Shown here: positions 33,927-42,988 of the stretch, piece by piece
Layout: the number at the start of each line of letters is the position of its first letter
Position numbering within the stretch: the first letter of the stretch is position 1
Assembly: GCA_937901895.1 (NCBI GenBank)
Contig: CALGTD010000118.1
Span: 25,849 to 89,848, forward strand
Reading direction: 5' to 3'
DNA from: an uncultured Spartobacteria bacterium
GTDB lineage: Bacteria > Verrucomicrobiota > Verrucomicrobiia > Chthoniobacterales > JAATET01
DNA: 64,000 nucleotides
Translations under genes and position numbers: made by a program
The notes under the pieces: generated by a model
What the model saw: the letters and a program-made list of their open reading frames with translations, nothing else
The model's database searches: none
What the model was told of the DNA's origin: nothing

Positions 33927-35300
33927 TTACAACGTGAGGGAACGGCCCGGCTCGGGGACAATGATCTCCGAATCCGGCAGCAGTCGGGAAAGCTCCCGCT
34001 GGAACCAGCCAATGGCCGGGGGATCGCCGTGCACCAGGACGATTTTTTTCGGGCGGAGACGGACCGCGTAGTCGGCGAGACTTTCGCGGGAAGCGTGTGC
34101 GCTGAACTGGAAATTCTCCACCCGGCAGCGGCGCTCGACCGGGGGAAAGTCCGGATCGAGTTGAACCCTGTCCCCGGGTTTTGCGGCGCGCAGTCTTCCT
34201 GCTGGTGAGTCCGGGTCGGAGTAACCCACGAAAAAGAGGGACTGGTCCGGGTGGGGCAGAATCTTCCGGGCCCAGATGTTCGACAGCGTGTGCTCGGTCA
34301 TCATGCCGGAGGAGAGGGCGTAGATGCAGCGCGGTTTGGGACTCAGCGACAGCACCTCGTTTCCTGACATCACGTAGGGGGCGAGTTCGTGAAGCAACGC
34401 CAGATCGGGATGTCCCCGATCGCCATTTGCGACGAACGCGTCGTAGGCTTCCGTCACCTTCGTGCTCAATCCGCCCACATAAACGGGAGTGATCGGCATG
34501 CGGCCATCGCGACGCATCTGCCAGAAAATCGTGAGGAGTTCCTGGGTTTTGCCGAGGGCGAAAACCGGGATCGTCACCGCCTCCCCCCGATCGAATGCCG
34601 CAAGCACGGCGTCGGCAAACCGCCGCTCCTCCGCCTCCCGCGTGAATCCCTCCGGCAGCGGCGAGTCGCCGCGAGTAGTCTCCATGATCAGCACGTCGAC
34701 GCCTTCCGTGGGAAAGTCCGCCGGCCTCATCAGGGTCTGGGATTCGAAATTCACGTCTCCCGTGTAGAAAACGGAACGCCCCTCCGCCCGGATCATCACC
34801 CCCGCCGACCCGAGAATGTGTCCCGCATGGAAAAACTCGAGCGTGGGTTCAACGCCGTCTCCATCACCCCGCTCGCCGGAAAGCGTGAACCGCTGCCGGA
34901 CCGGCGCGACCCGCCACATTGAGCGCGAGAAATCGATGCCGCGGTGCGTGAAGAGCGGATACTCCATGACGCCTTCGTCCTCGCGCTGGCGGGTCATGAC
35001 GTTGACCGAGTTGTGCAGCATCGTTTCGCCGATCCGCTTCGTCGCCTCGGTGAGGAAAACCGGAGTGTCCTGCGCGGAACGCGTGAGTAATGGCAGGGAG
35101 CCGATATGGTCCTGATGCGCGTGGGTGATGACGATCGCGTCCAGCGGACCCGGGGGGATCTTCGAATAATCGGGGGTTGCGGCGAGACCGCGCTCCTTTG
35201 GGTGCATCCCGCAATCCAGGACGATCCGCTTGCCGCCGGCGTCCAGGAGGTAGGAGTTCGCGCCGATTTCGACCCGGCGCGTCAGGTTCAGAAACTCCAT
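33927..35300 (-). CDS. Metallo-beta-lactamase/beta-CASP RNase-like protein
   Basis: 457 residues. The metal-binding motif is VITHAHQDHIGSLP; further ligands are the His in FFHAGHILGSAGVMI and the Asp in SVFYTGDVNF. The beta-CASP insertion follows (ETTRGDSPLPEG, IPVFALGKTQELLTIFWQM). The RMMBL C-terminal part has FQFSAHASRESLADY and KIVLVHGDPPAIGWF. The layout is that of CPSF73/YSH1-like bacterial RNA nucleases. It probably cuts RNA in the cytoplasm; the target is unknown. It runs convergent to the sigma gene. Confidence 0.9.
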   Translation of the reverse strand: MEFLNLTRRVEIGANSYLLDAGGKRIVLDCGMHPKERGLAATPDYSKIPPGPLDAIVITHAHQDHIGSLPLLTRSAQDTPVFLTEATKRIGETMLHNSVNVMTRQREDEGVMEYPLFTHRGIDFSRSMWRVAPVRQRFTLSGERGDGDGVEPTLEFFHAGHILGSAGVMIRAEGRSVFYTGDVNFESQTLMRPADFPTEGVDVLIMETTRGDSPLPEGFTREAEERRFADAVLAAFDRGEAVTIPVFALGKTQELLTIFWQMRRDGRMPITPVYVGGLSTKVTEAYDAFVANGDRGHPDLALLHELAPYVMSGNEVLSLSPKPRCIYALSSGMMTEHTLSNIWARKILPHPDQSLFFVGYSDPDSPAGRLRAAKPGDRVQLDPDFPPVERRCRVENFQFSAHASRESLADYAVRLRPKKIVLVHGDPPAIGWFQRELSRLLPDSEIIVPEPGRSLTL

Positions 35301-35398
35301 GCGCCGCGCAGGCTAGCGACGCGGGGAGCGCATGGAAATGCGAAACTTCCGTCGCAAACCCGGATTCCGTGGCGTTCCCGGTGAAGTGCGGCAGGGAG

Positions 35399-36475
35399 TT
35401 ACGGCTGCGTGGCCGGGGGCTCGGATTCCCGGAGTTTGGATCGACGGGGAGCAATCGGCAGGATTGCAAAGACCGGCAACCACGCCACGAAAGCGATCGG
35501 GGCCACGATTCGAAACTCCTGATAAATTCCGAGGGCAAGCAAGGCCCACGTGAGGCTCGCTGCAAGGGCGAGCACGAGACGCTCCCGCCGGCGTGCGGCC
35601 CACCACGGCAGGGTGGACGCAATCGCGACGACCACCGCCGCGCTCCACCACGGCAATCCGACACCCTCTGCGAGTCCATTCTTCAATGCGGCGAATCCGA
35701 GGCCGTAGATGGATCCGGTGGCCTCGACCACGACCAGTCGGTTGCGGAACATTTGCTCCAGCGCCGGCGAGATTTCTCCGCGCTCTGCGCGCTCCACCGC
35801 GAGAAGGATGTCGTCAAGTTTCGTGACGTGAATGCATGAAGAAGCCAGCGGATTGATTTGAGAAAATCCATCCGCGTAGATGGGCGCGATAAGGCCGTCC
35901 CCACGAAGGGTTCCGGGGATCGATCCGGTCACGCGTGCCGGTGATTCGCGCTCGATCTCGAGCAGGAAAAGAAATCCCGAGGAGGGAACTGCGACGCCGG
36001 TCGCAACGCCCGCGACGAATGCCCCCTCCCGGAACTTCGGAGACGCGGCGCCGATGAGATGACGGGGTGGCTCCACGAAATCCCCGGGGGCAATCGACGC
36101 GTCCGTGGAATCGACCGTCACATGCATCAGGGCGGGGAGATTCCCCGCTCCCGTGAAAACGATCGGCACCGTTGCGTCCCGAATTCGCGACATCAGGAGC
36201 GGCGCATCCGCGCTGCGGGCGATTGGCGCGAGAAACGCGATGCCCGCAGGACGGAACCGCTCGACGGCGCGCAGGACGAGCGCCGCGTCGAGGGGGGAGA
36301 GAAGGCCGTTTGGAGCTGCGCACTGGATGGAAACAATGATCTCCGGTGTCGCGGGCAGCGTGTTGGCGCCGAGCCAGCGTCGAATCTCGGTTTGCGGACG
36401 CGAGGGGACGCGTTCGAGCGTGATCGAAGCGGCGGCGACAATCGCCAGCAGAATGGCGGCCGCCGGACGGGTCAT
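35399..36475 (-). CDS. CHASE2-like membrane protein without an output domain
   Basis: 358 residues. A first hydrophobic segment (AAAILLAIVAAASITLE) is followed by an outside domain of about 240 residues. Its layout (RRWLGANTLPATPEIIVSIQ, then LRAVERFRPAGIAFLAPIA) resembles CHASE2 sensory domains. Three closing helices follow (WSAAVVVAIASTLPWW, LVLALAASLTWALLALG, APIAFVAWLPVFAILPI). No kinase, cyclase or other output domain follows, so it may be a truncated sensor or a partner protein. The assignment is tentative. Its start overlaps the end of recN by 4 bp. Confidence 0.55.
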   Translation of the reverse strand: MTRPAAAILLAIVAAASITLERVPSRPQTEIRRWLGANTLPATPEIIVSIQCAAPNGLLSPLDAALVLRAVERFRPAGIAFLAPIARSADAPLLMSRIRDATVPIVFTGAGNLPALMHVTVDSTDASIAPGDFVEPPRHLIGAASPKFREGAFVAGVATGVAVPSSGFLFLLEIERESPARVTGSIPGTLRGDGLIAPIYADGFSQINPLASSCIHVTKLDDILLAVERAERGEISPALEQMFRNRLVVVEATGSIYGLGFAALKNGLAEGVGLPWWSAAVVVAIASTLPWWAARRRERLVLALAASLTWALLALGIYQEFRIVAPIAFVAWLPVFAILPIAPRRSKLRESEPPATQP

Positions 36476-38133
36476 GCGCGGAGAAGCTCCCGGGCGTGAG
36501 CGAGTGCCGCGTCGCCCTTGCGGCTGCCGAGCATCCGGGCGATTTCCTCCTCGCGGGCGGCTGTGTCGAGAGGCTGGACGATCGACACCGTCCGCCCGTC
36601 GGCGACCGACTTCCTGACCGCAAAGTGTGCCGGTGCGGCCGAGGCGACCTGCGGAAGGTGGGTGATGCAGAGCACCTGCCGGAGCCGGCCGATCTCGCGC
36701 ATTTTCGCCCCGACGGCATGTGCCACCTCGCCTCCAATGTTGGCGTCGATCTCGTCGAAAACGAGAATCGGGATCTCGTCCTGGCTTGCGAGGGTGGTCT
36801 TCAGCGCGAGCATCACTCTCGAAATTTCTCCGCTCGAGGCGATTGCCCGCAGTGGCTGGGCGGGTTCACCGGGATTCGGAGCAAACACGAACTCTACCGT
36901 CTCCAGACCGTCTGCGACGGGATCTCCGCCCTTTTGCAGGTCGACGCTGAATCCCACCTTGGGGAATCCAAGATCCTGGAGGTGCTTGCGAACGGACCCG
37001 GCAAGTTTCGGCGCCGCTGCGGTGCGAAGCCTGGAGAGGGCGGCGCCGGCATCGAGTGTCTTTTTGCGGGCCTTCCCGATTTCCTCCGCCAGTCCCTTCC
37101 GTCGCGATACGGTGGCGCGCAATTCCTCGAGCCGTTTTGCCGCCCGGGTTCCAAACTCGAGGATTTCCTCGATCGAGGAACCGTATTTGCGTTTGAGCGC
37201 TTGAATCGTATCCAGCCGCATTTCGATGTCGGCAAGGGTGGCCGCGGAGTCCGTGTCGAGTCCGCTGCCGTAGGAGGCAAAGGTGCGCGCGAGGTCGGAG
37301 GTTTCCTCCGCGAGAGCGGCCACGCTATCGACCGGAGCGGTCTGTGTCGGATCGAGCTTCGCAAGTTCCCGGGCAAGCTTGAGAACCGCCGCCAGCCGGT
37401 CGGTGACGGAATCCTCGGCTTCGCCAAGCGCGTCGGCGAGACTGGCTGCGAGCTCGCGCAGACGGCGGGCGTTTGCGGCGGTTTGCTGGCGGGCGATCAG
37501 AGTTTCCTCCTCGCCGGGTTGCAGGGCGGCGTTTTCGATCTCGGAAACCTGATGCTCGAGGAGATCGATCTCCCGTTCGCGCGCAAGACGGTCGGCATCG
37601 CTTTCCTCGCGTTCGCGCTCCAGTGCAAGCCACGCCCGACGGGCTTCGCGGTAGGCGGCGGCGGCGTCGGTCGCACCGGCGAAGGCGTCCAGCAGTCGCG
37701 TCTGGGCTTCGCGAGAGAAGAGGGATTGATGGTCGTGCGGGCCATGCAGATCCACGAGCCGCTCGCCGATCTCCCGCAGGAGCGCGAGCGTGCACGGGGA
37801 TCCGTTTGCATGCTGCCGCCCGGTTCCGGTTGCGGAAACGACGCGCTTGAGCAGGAGCTGCCCCTCCTCGCACGGTTCGATGCCGGCCTTTTCAAGAAGG
37901 GCGTGCATCGGCGAGGAATCCGGAAGCTGGATGACCGCCTCCACCACGCACTCCTTCTGGCCGGCGCGGATGGCGGATTTGTCGGCGCGTTCGCCGAGGA
38001 GAAGCTGGAGGCCGCCGATGAGGATCGATTTTCCCGCCCCCGTCTCCCCCGTGATGGCGACGAAGCCGGTGGGGATTTCCCATTCCAGCGACTCGACGAG
38101 GGCGAAATTGCGGATGCGGAGTGAAGCGAGCAT
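36472..38133 (-). CDS. recN: DNA repair protein RecN
   Basis: 553 residues, the usual length. The SMC-like ATPase has Walker A in AITGETGAGKSILIGGLQLL, Q-loop and coiled-coil arms (LAREREIDLLEHQVSEIENA onward), the signature region AIASSGEISRVMLALK and Walker B in IPILVFDEIDANIGGEVA, followed by VLCITHLPQVA. RecN works in double-strand break repair by recombination. The ATG at 38133 diverges from the PhnP-like gene across 38 bp. Its end overlaps the CHASE2-like gene by 4 bp. Confidence 0.96.
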   Translation of the reverse strand: MLASLRIRNFALVESLEWEIPTGFVAITGETGAGKSILIGGLQLLLGERADKSAIRAGQKECVVEAVIQLPDSSPMHALLEKAGIEPCEEGQLLLKRVVSATGTGRQHANGSPCTLALLREIGERLVDLHGPHDHQSLFSREAQTRLLDAFAGATDAAAAYREARRAWLALEREREESDADRLAREREIDLLEHQVSEIENAALQPGEEETLIARQQTAANARRLRELAASLADALGEAEDSVTDRLAAVLKLARELAKLDPTQTAPVDSVAALAEETSDLARTFASYGSGLDTDSAATLADIEMRLDTIQALKRKYGSSIEEILEFGTRAAKRLEELRATVSRRKGLAEEIGKARKKTLDAGAALSRLRTAAAPKLAGSVRKHLQDLGFPKVGFSVDLQKGGDPVADGLETVEFVFAPNPGEPAQPLRAIASSGEISRVMLALKTTLASQDEIPILVFDEIDANIGGEVAHAVGAKMREIGRLRQVLCITHLPQVASAAPAHFAVRKSVADGRTVSIVQPLDTAAREEEIARMLGSRKGDAALAHARELLRA

Positions 38134-38171
38134 TGCAGCGTCGCCGCCGAATATGACAGCTTCACCGCGGA

Positions 38172-38969
38172 ATGAAAGACGGTGCGTCCCTTGAGATCAC
38201 GTTCCTTGGAACCGGAACCTCGCAGGGAGTGCCGATGATCGCCTGTGATTGCGCGGTCTGTCATTCCACGGATCCCAGGGACAAGCGCACCCGCACCGCC
38301 GCACGCATCCGCACGCCGGAGATCGAGTTTGTCATCGATACACCGCCGGACTTCCGGACGCAGTGCCTTCGGGAAAACATCCGGCGCATCGATGCGGTCC
38401 TCTACACGCATGCGCACACGGACCACATCATGGGGTTCGACGATTTGCGGCGGTTCTGCGAGACGGCGGAAATCGAGATGCCGGTGTTCGCGACGCCGCA
38501 TGTGCTCGAGGATTTGAGGCGGGTGTTCCTGTTCGCATTCGACGGGAGCGCGCGGACGTTTCGCAATTACATCCGCCCGAAAGTGTATGAAGTGATCGGG
38601 CCGTTTCGGATCGGGGATCTCGATGTGGTTCCGGTGCAGCTTCCGCACGGGCGTTTCGACACCACCGGCTACGTCTTCTCGCGCGAGGGGCGCCGGTTGC
38701 TGGCCTATTTCACGGATTGCAATGCCGTGCCACCGGAGGCGCGTGAGGCGGCAAGAGGCGTGGAGATGCTCGTCATTGACGCGTTGCGCCGGCATCCGCA
38801 TCCCACGCACCTGAGCGTGGACCAGGCACTCGAGGTGGCGGCGGATCTGGGCGCGGCACGAACCTTCTTCACGCACATCGGCCATGATCTCGGACACGAG
38901 GAAACGGAGGCGTCTCTGCCGGACGGCGTGCGGCTTGCGTGCGACGGATTGAAGGTGACCATTCCATGA
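38172..38969 (+). CDS. PhnP-like metal-dependent phosphodiesterase
   Basis: 265 residues of the metallo-beta-lactamase fold. The N-terminal FLGTGTSQGVPMIACDCAVC matches the tRNase Z/PhnP group, with extra cysteines as in PhnP. The metal motif is VLYTHAHTDHIMGFDDLRRF. The HGRFDTTGYVF, YFTDCNAVP and FFTHIGHDLGHEE motifs give the remaining ligands. It probably hydrolyses a cyclic or linear phosphodiester; no phosphonate genes are nearby. Its stop overlaps the start of the TIGR03790 gene (ATGATGA), making the first of two coupled junctions in this operon. Confidence 0.88.
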   Translation: MKDGASLEITFLGTGTSQGVPMIACDCAVCHSTDPRDKRTRTAARIRTPEIEFVIDTPPDFRTQCLRENIRRIDAVLYTHAHTDHIMGFDDLRRFCETAEIEMPVFATPHVLEDLRRVFLFAFDGSARTFRNYIRPKVYEVIGPFRIGDLDVVPVQLPHGRFDTTGYVFSREGRRLLAYFTDCNAVPPEAREAARGVEMLVIDALRRHPHPTHLSVDQALEVAADLGAARTFFTHIGHDLGHEETEASLPDGVRLACDGLKVTIP

Positions 38970-40531
38970 TGAGAACGGCGCGCTGGATATTCCTTCTCCT
39001 CTGCCTCGGTTGTGCGATCGCATCCGGGGCCGGGCCCTCGCGGGAGGCGCTTGCGACGATCGTTCTCTACAATCGCAACGACCCGGAGTCCCGCGACCTT
39101 GCGAAATATTATGCCGAAAAGCGGGGCATTCCCTTCGCGCAGGTGCTTGGTCTGAACTGCTCCGCGGAGGAGGAGATTTCGCGCGCCGCGTATCTCACGA
39201 CGATTGCCGCGCCGCTGCGAGCGGCGTTTACGAAGAACGAATGGTGGAAGATCGAGAGCGACGGTGCCGGCGGGAGACGTGTCGTTTCCGCGAACAAGCG
39301 ATTTGTCGCGATCATGCGGGGCGTGCCGCTGAAGGTCCGGCATGACGAGAAGGCTCCGGTCGCAAAGTTTCCCGCAGGATCGGTGCTCGAAAAGATCGCA
39401 AAAAACAACGAGGCGTCCGTCGACTCCGAGCTGGCGACGTTGTTTTCGCTCAATGAAACGACGTCCGCGGTTCTGGCGAATCCGTATTTCCGAAGCTTCC
39501 GGCGGATCTTCGACGTGCCTGCGGGGCAGGGGCCTTTACTCGTGTGCCGGCTGGATGGTCCCAGTGACGCGATCGTGCGCCGGATGATCGACGACGCGAT
39601 TGCCACCGAGAAAACCGGGCTCTGGGGATGGGCCTATCTCGATGCGCGCAACATCAAGTCCGGCGGATACAAGGAGGGCGACGACTGGATTCTCGAGGCC
39701 GGTGTTCTGATGCGAAAGCAGGGGATTCCGGTGATTCTGGATCTTTATCCGGATGTGCTGCCGGCGGGCTACCCGGTCACCAACGCCGCCATCTACTACG
39801 GCTGGTATACGAGTGATGTGAAAGGTCCGTTCGCCCGGGCGGACTTCAAATTCGTTCCTGGCGCCGTTGCGGTGCATCTGCATTCGTTCAGCGCGCGCAC
39901 GCTACGGTCGACCACCGAGGCCTGGGCGGGTCCATTGCTCGCCCGCGGAGCGACTGCGACGATGGGAAATGTCTACGAGCCGTTTCTGTCGCTCACCGTG
40001 GATTTTGCCGCTCTGCAGGACCGCCTGATGAACGGCTTCACGCTCGCGGAGGCCGGATATGCCGCCTACCGCGGACTCTCGTGGATGGGCATCGTCGTTG
40101 GCGATCCTCTTTACCGCCCCTACGCGGTCTGGACGGATCTCTCCGCTCCGACGGTGAACAATCCGTGGAGCCGCTACCGCCGCGCCGTGCTCGACGCCGG
40201 AGGGAATCCCGTTGCGGCCGCGGCCGCGCTCGAAAAGCTCGCGGCGGAAACCGGCAATTCGATGTTCCTCGAAGCGCTGGCGCAGGCCCGTGCCGCCGCT
40301 GGCGACATCCCCGGTGCGCTCGAGACGGTCGAGGCGGCACTGGCGATGGAAAAGAGCACCGCGATCCGATTCCGACTCACCCTCGAGAAGATCGAGTTTC
40401 TTCGCCGCGGTTCGCGCAAGGAACAGGCGCGCGCGGCGGTGGCGGAAGCGTTGCCACGCTTCCGTTCGCCCGAGCAAACAGCCGTGCTCGACAAACTCGC
40501 GCGCGACCTTCAGCCGAAGCCTTCGCCGTGA
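38966..40531 (+). CDS. TIGR03790-family secreted protein
   Basis: 521 residues from the ATG at 38966 (the next codon is also ATG). A signal peptide (RWIFLLLCLGCAIASGAG) precedes a large domain with the family's typical TIVLYNRNDPESRDLAKYYA and KRGIPFAQVLGLNC, then FVAIMRGVPLKVRHD, GWAYLDARNI and NAAIYYGWYTSDVKGPF. The C-terminal 110 residues are Ala/Glu-rich and look like TPR helices. TIGR03790 proteins occur in several phyla without known function. The stop overlaps the DUF2851 start by 4 bp. Confidence 0.85.
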   Translation: MMRTARWIFLLLCLGCAIASGAGPSREALATIVLYNRNDPESRDLAKYYAEKRGIPFAQVLGLNCSAEEEISRAAYLTTIAAPLRAAFTKNEWWKIESDGAGGRRVVSANKRFVAIMRGVPLKVRHDEKAPVAKFPAGSVLEKIAKNNEASVDSELATLFSLNETTSAVLANPYFRSFRRIFDVPAGQGPLLVCRLDGPSDAIVRRMIDDAIATEKTGLWGWAYLDARNIKSGGYKEGDDWILEAGVLMRKQGIPVILDLYPDVLPAGYPVTNAAIYYGWYTSDVKGPFARADFKFVPGAVAVHLHSFSARTLRSTTEAWAGPLLARGATATMGNVYEPFLSLTVDFAALQDRLMNGFTLAEAGYAAYRGLSWMGIVVGDPLYRPYAVWTDLSAPTVNNPWSRYRRAVLDAGGNPVAAAAALEKLAAETGNSMFLEALAQARAAAGDIPGALETVEAALAMEKSTAIRFRLTLEKIEFLRRGSRKEQARAAVAEALPRFRSPEQTAVLDKLARDLQPKPSP

Positions 40532-41892
40532 CGTCAACAGGCCGGCGTCGGTATGCGGAGGCGATCGCCGCCGGCGGGGTGGTGGTTCGCGAGGACGCAC
40601 CCGTGATTTCCCCGGAGTCCGAACTCGCCATTCAGGCCCGCTGGTTCGCGGGGGACATGGGGCGGGAGTGGACCACGGAGGATGGACGGCGCGTTGAGGT
40701 GGTCGATTACGGCAAGTGGAACCGTGAGCCTGGCCCCGACTTTGCCGATGTGCACATCCGCTTCGACGACGGAGAGGAACGGGTCGGGCCGGTGGAGATC
40801 GATCGCGAGGCACGCGATTGGGAGCGTCACGGACACGCGGAGAATCCAGCGTTTCGCGAGACGGTCCTTCACGTTTTCCTGCGGCGCCCTTCGAAGCGTT
40901 TCTTCACCCGCACCTGTGATCACAAGGAGGTGCCCCAGGTCTGTCTCGATGCGGGGGCGATCGCACATTCCCCGCGCAGGACGCTTCACACCGGTCTTCC
41001 GGTGACGGACGATCCATTCAAAGCGCGGGCCATTCTCCTCGCCGCGGCGCGGCATCGACTTGCGCTCAAGGCGGCCTCCCTGGAGCGGTGGATCGCGGCG
41101 CGCGGGTTCGACGAGGCGGTGTTCTCCGCGATGGCGACGGCCCTTGGTTACAAGACAAACCGCACTCCGTTCCTGCTGGTTGCCCAGCGCGCGGGGCTTG
41201 CGACGGCGCGTGGAGCGTCGGGCGAGGCCATCCTTTTTGGCATCGCTGGATTTCTGGAAAGCCCGGAACCTCCCGCGGCTGCGCCGGAAACGAGAACGTA
41301 TCTGCGGACATTATGGGAGGACTGGTGGCGCGTCCGAGGCATTCATCAGCGATGGATTCTCTCGCCGGCCGACTGGACGCTTGCGCCGCTCCGCCCTGCG
41401 AACCACCCGCATCGCCGGATGGCCGCGCTTTCCCGGATTGGGAGGAACTGGTCGCGGATCCGCGCCGCGCTCGATGGTTCGCGAAACGAATTTCTCGACG
41501 CCCTCGAGTCGCTGACGCACCCATTCTGGGAGCATCGATTCAACCTCAATGCGGACCGCCTTTACCGGCCGCAGGCGTTGATCGGCGAACAGCGGGCGAA
41601 GGATATGTTGATCAACATCTGGTATCCGCTGGCCGTGAGCCGCGGTGGGAACGCCTGGCGGGAGTTTATCGAAGAACGTGGTCCGGCTCCTGCGACCGTG
41701 ATGCGAAAGACGGCCGCGCGATTCTTCGGAATAGCGGCGGACGCGCTTTTGTCCTCCGCGGCGATCCAGCAGGGGTTGATCCAGATTGATCGCGACGATC
41801 GCTCCGCCTCCTGCCCGGAGGCCTTTCGGGAAAGGCTTCGGAACTTTGACGCCGGAGGCCGGGACTCGACGCCGCACGCGGTGCCGGTTTAA
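40528..41892 (+). CDS. DUF2851-family protein
   Basis: 454 residues from a GTG at 40528 that overlaps the previous stop (GTGA); an in-frame upstream extension reads through the previous gene and is ignored. Conserved-looking parts are ELAIQARWFAGDMGREWTTE, GPDFADVHIRFDDGEERVGP and VEIDREARDWERHGH near the N-terminus, and LNADRLYRPQALIGEQRAKD and MLINIWYPLAVSRGG near the C-terminus. The pattern matches DUF2851, found mainly in Bacteroidetes and Verrucomicrobia and still uncharacterised. The acidic VEID(R)E region followed by W and H could be a nuclease-like core, but that is speculation. Confidence 0.8.
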   Translation: MTSTGRRRYAEAIAAGGVVVREDAPVISPESELAIQARWFAGDMGREWTTEDGRRVEVVDYGKWNREPGPDFADVHIRFDDGEERVGPVEIDREARDWERHGHAENPAFRETVLHVFLRRPSKRFFTRTCDHKEVPQVCLDAGAIAHSPRRTLHTGLPVTDDPFKARAILLAAARHRLALKAASLERWIAARGFDEAVFSAMATALGYKTNRTPFLLVAQRAGLATARGASGEAILFGIAGFLESPEPPAAAPETRTYLRTLWEDWWRVRGIHQRWILSPADWTLAPLRPANHPHRRMAALSRIGRNWSRIRAALDGSRNEFLDALESLTHPFWEHRFNLNADRLYRPQALIGEQRAKDMLINIWYPLAVSRGGNAWREFIEERGPAPATVMRKTAARFFGIAADALLSSAAIQQGLIQIDRDDRSASCPEAFRERLRNFDAGGRDSTPHAVPV

Positions 41893-41917
41893 GTTTGCGA
41901 CTCCTCCTTCCCAGGCG

Positions 41918-42979
41918 ATGACTCTCGACGAAATCTGCGACACGACCGTGCGCAACGCCGCGTCCGACCTCCTCCTCCACGAGGGCGAGCCTGTGGCGCT
42001 TCGTATTCACGGAGGCATTGCGCGGGTGGACGCCGAGCCCGTTGGGCCCGGCCTCATGGACGAGCTGTGGTCGGCGTGCGGGGCGCCGCTCGATGCGACC
42101 GATTACGACGCCGCCTATGTGTCCTCGCAGGGGGAGCGCTTCCGCGCGAATCTCTTCCGGCATCTTGGCCGTCGCGGTGCGGTGCTGCGTCATATTCGTT
42201 CGGAGATCCCCGAGCTCGACCGGCTGGGGGTGCCGCACAGTCTTCTCCGTCAATGGCTGTCGAGACAGAACGGGATCATTCTCGTCACCGGTCCGGCCGG
42301 TTCCGGCAAGTCGACGACGCTCGCCGCGTGTCTCGAGACGATCAACGAGATGTCCGCGCGCCACATTGTGACGATCGAGGATCCGATCGAATATGTCTTC
42401 CGCGACAACTGCAGCGTCTTCACCCAACGGGAGGTTGGCATCGACACGCCGAGCTTTGCGACCGGCCTTCAGCGCGCGTTGCGTCAGGCTCCGGACGTGA
42501 TCTTCATCGGCGAGATTCGGGATGCGGATTCCGCGGTCACCGCGATCCATGCATCGGAGACGGGGCATTTGATCCTCGCGACCATTCACGGCGCCGACAC
42601 GTCGGACGCCCTGGAACGCATGTCGCAGCTCCTTCCCGCCAGCGAGCGGACCATGCTCGGCCGCATTTTCGCCGGGCAGCTGCTCGGAGTGCTTGCCCAG
42701 CGACTGCTGCCGGCCCGCCCGGACGGACTCGCCCTTGCGGTCGAATATTTCAGCAACGAAGGTGCCACGCGCACTTACATTGAGGAGGGACGAGTGGAGG
42801 ACTTGCGGGACTTCATCAGTCGAAGCGGTTCGCCGAACTGCCTCAGCATGCTGCGCAGCGTGGCAGACCTCTGCCGTGCCGGCCGTGTGAGCGAGGCGAT
42901 CGCCGCGTCCGCCGTCGACAACCCCGCCGAACTCACGCGCATGCTTCGCGGCATCGCCACTGTTGGTTCCCGACGCTAA
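41918..42979 (+). CDS. PilT/PilU-type ATPase, divergent copy
   Basis: 353 residues from the ATG at 41918. An N-terminal PAS-like domain (ASDLLLHEGEPVALRIHGGI) precedes the secretion ATPase core: Walker A GPAGSGKSTTL, the Asp box IVTIEDPIEYVF, Walker B VIFIGEIRDADSA and the His box ETGHLILATIHGADTSDA. The C-terminal segment is degenerate: NEGATRTYIEEGRVEDLRDF replaces the AIRNLIRE motif used for retraction in PilT. This fits a PilU-like accessory role. A second PilT lies 9 bp downstream. No pilin or pilus-assembly genes are in the window. Confidence 0.87.
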   Translation: MTLDEICDTTVRNAASDLLLHEGEPVALRIHGGIARVDAEPVGPGLMDELWSACGAPLDATDYDAAYVSSQGERFRANLFRHLGRRGAVLRHIRSEIPELDRLGVPHSLLRQWLSRQNGIILVTGPAGSGKSTTLAACLETINEMSARHIVTIEDPIEYVFRDNCSVFTQREVGIDTPSFATGLQRALRQAPDVIFIGEIRDADSAVTAIHASETGHLILATIHGADTSDALERMSQLLPASERTMLGRIFAGQLLGVLAQRLLPARPDGLALAVEYFSNEGATRTYIEEGRVEDLRDFISRSGSPNCLSMLRSVADLCRAGRVSEAIAASAVDNPAELTRMLRGIATVGSRR

Positions 42980-42988
42980 CCCACCGCC

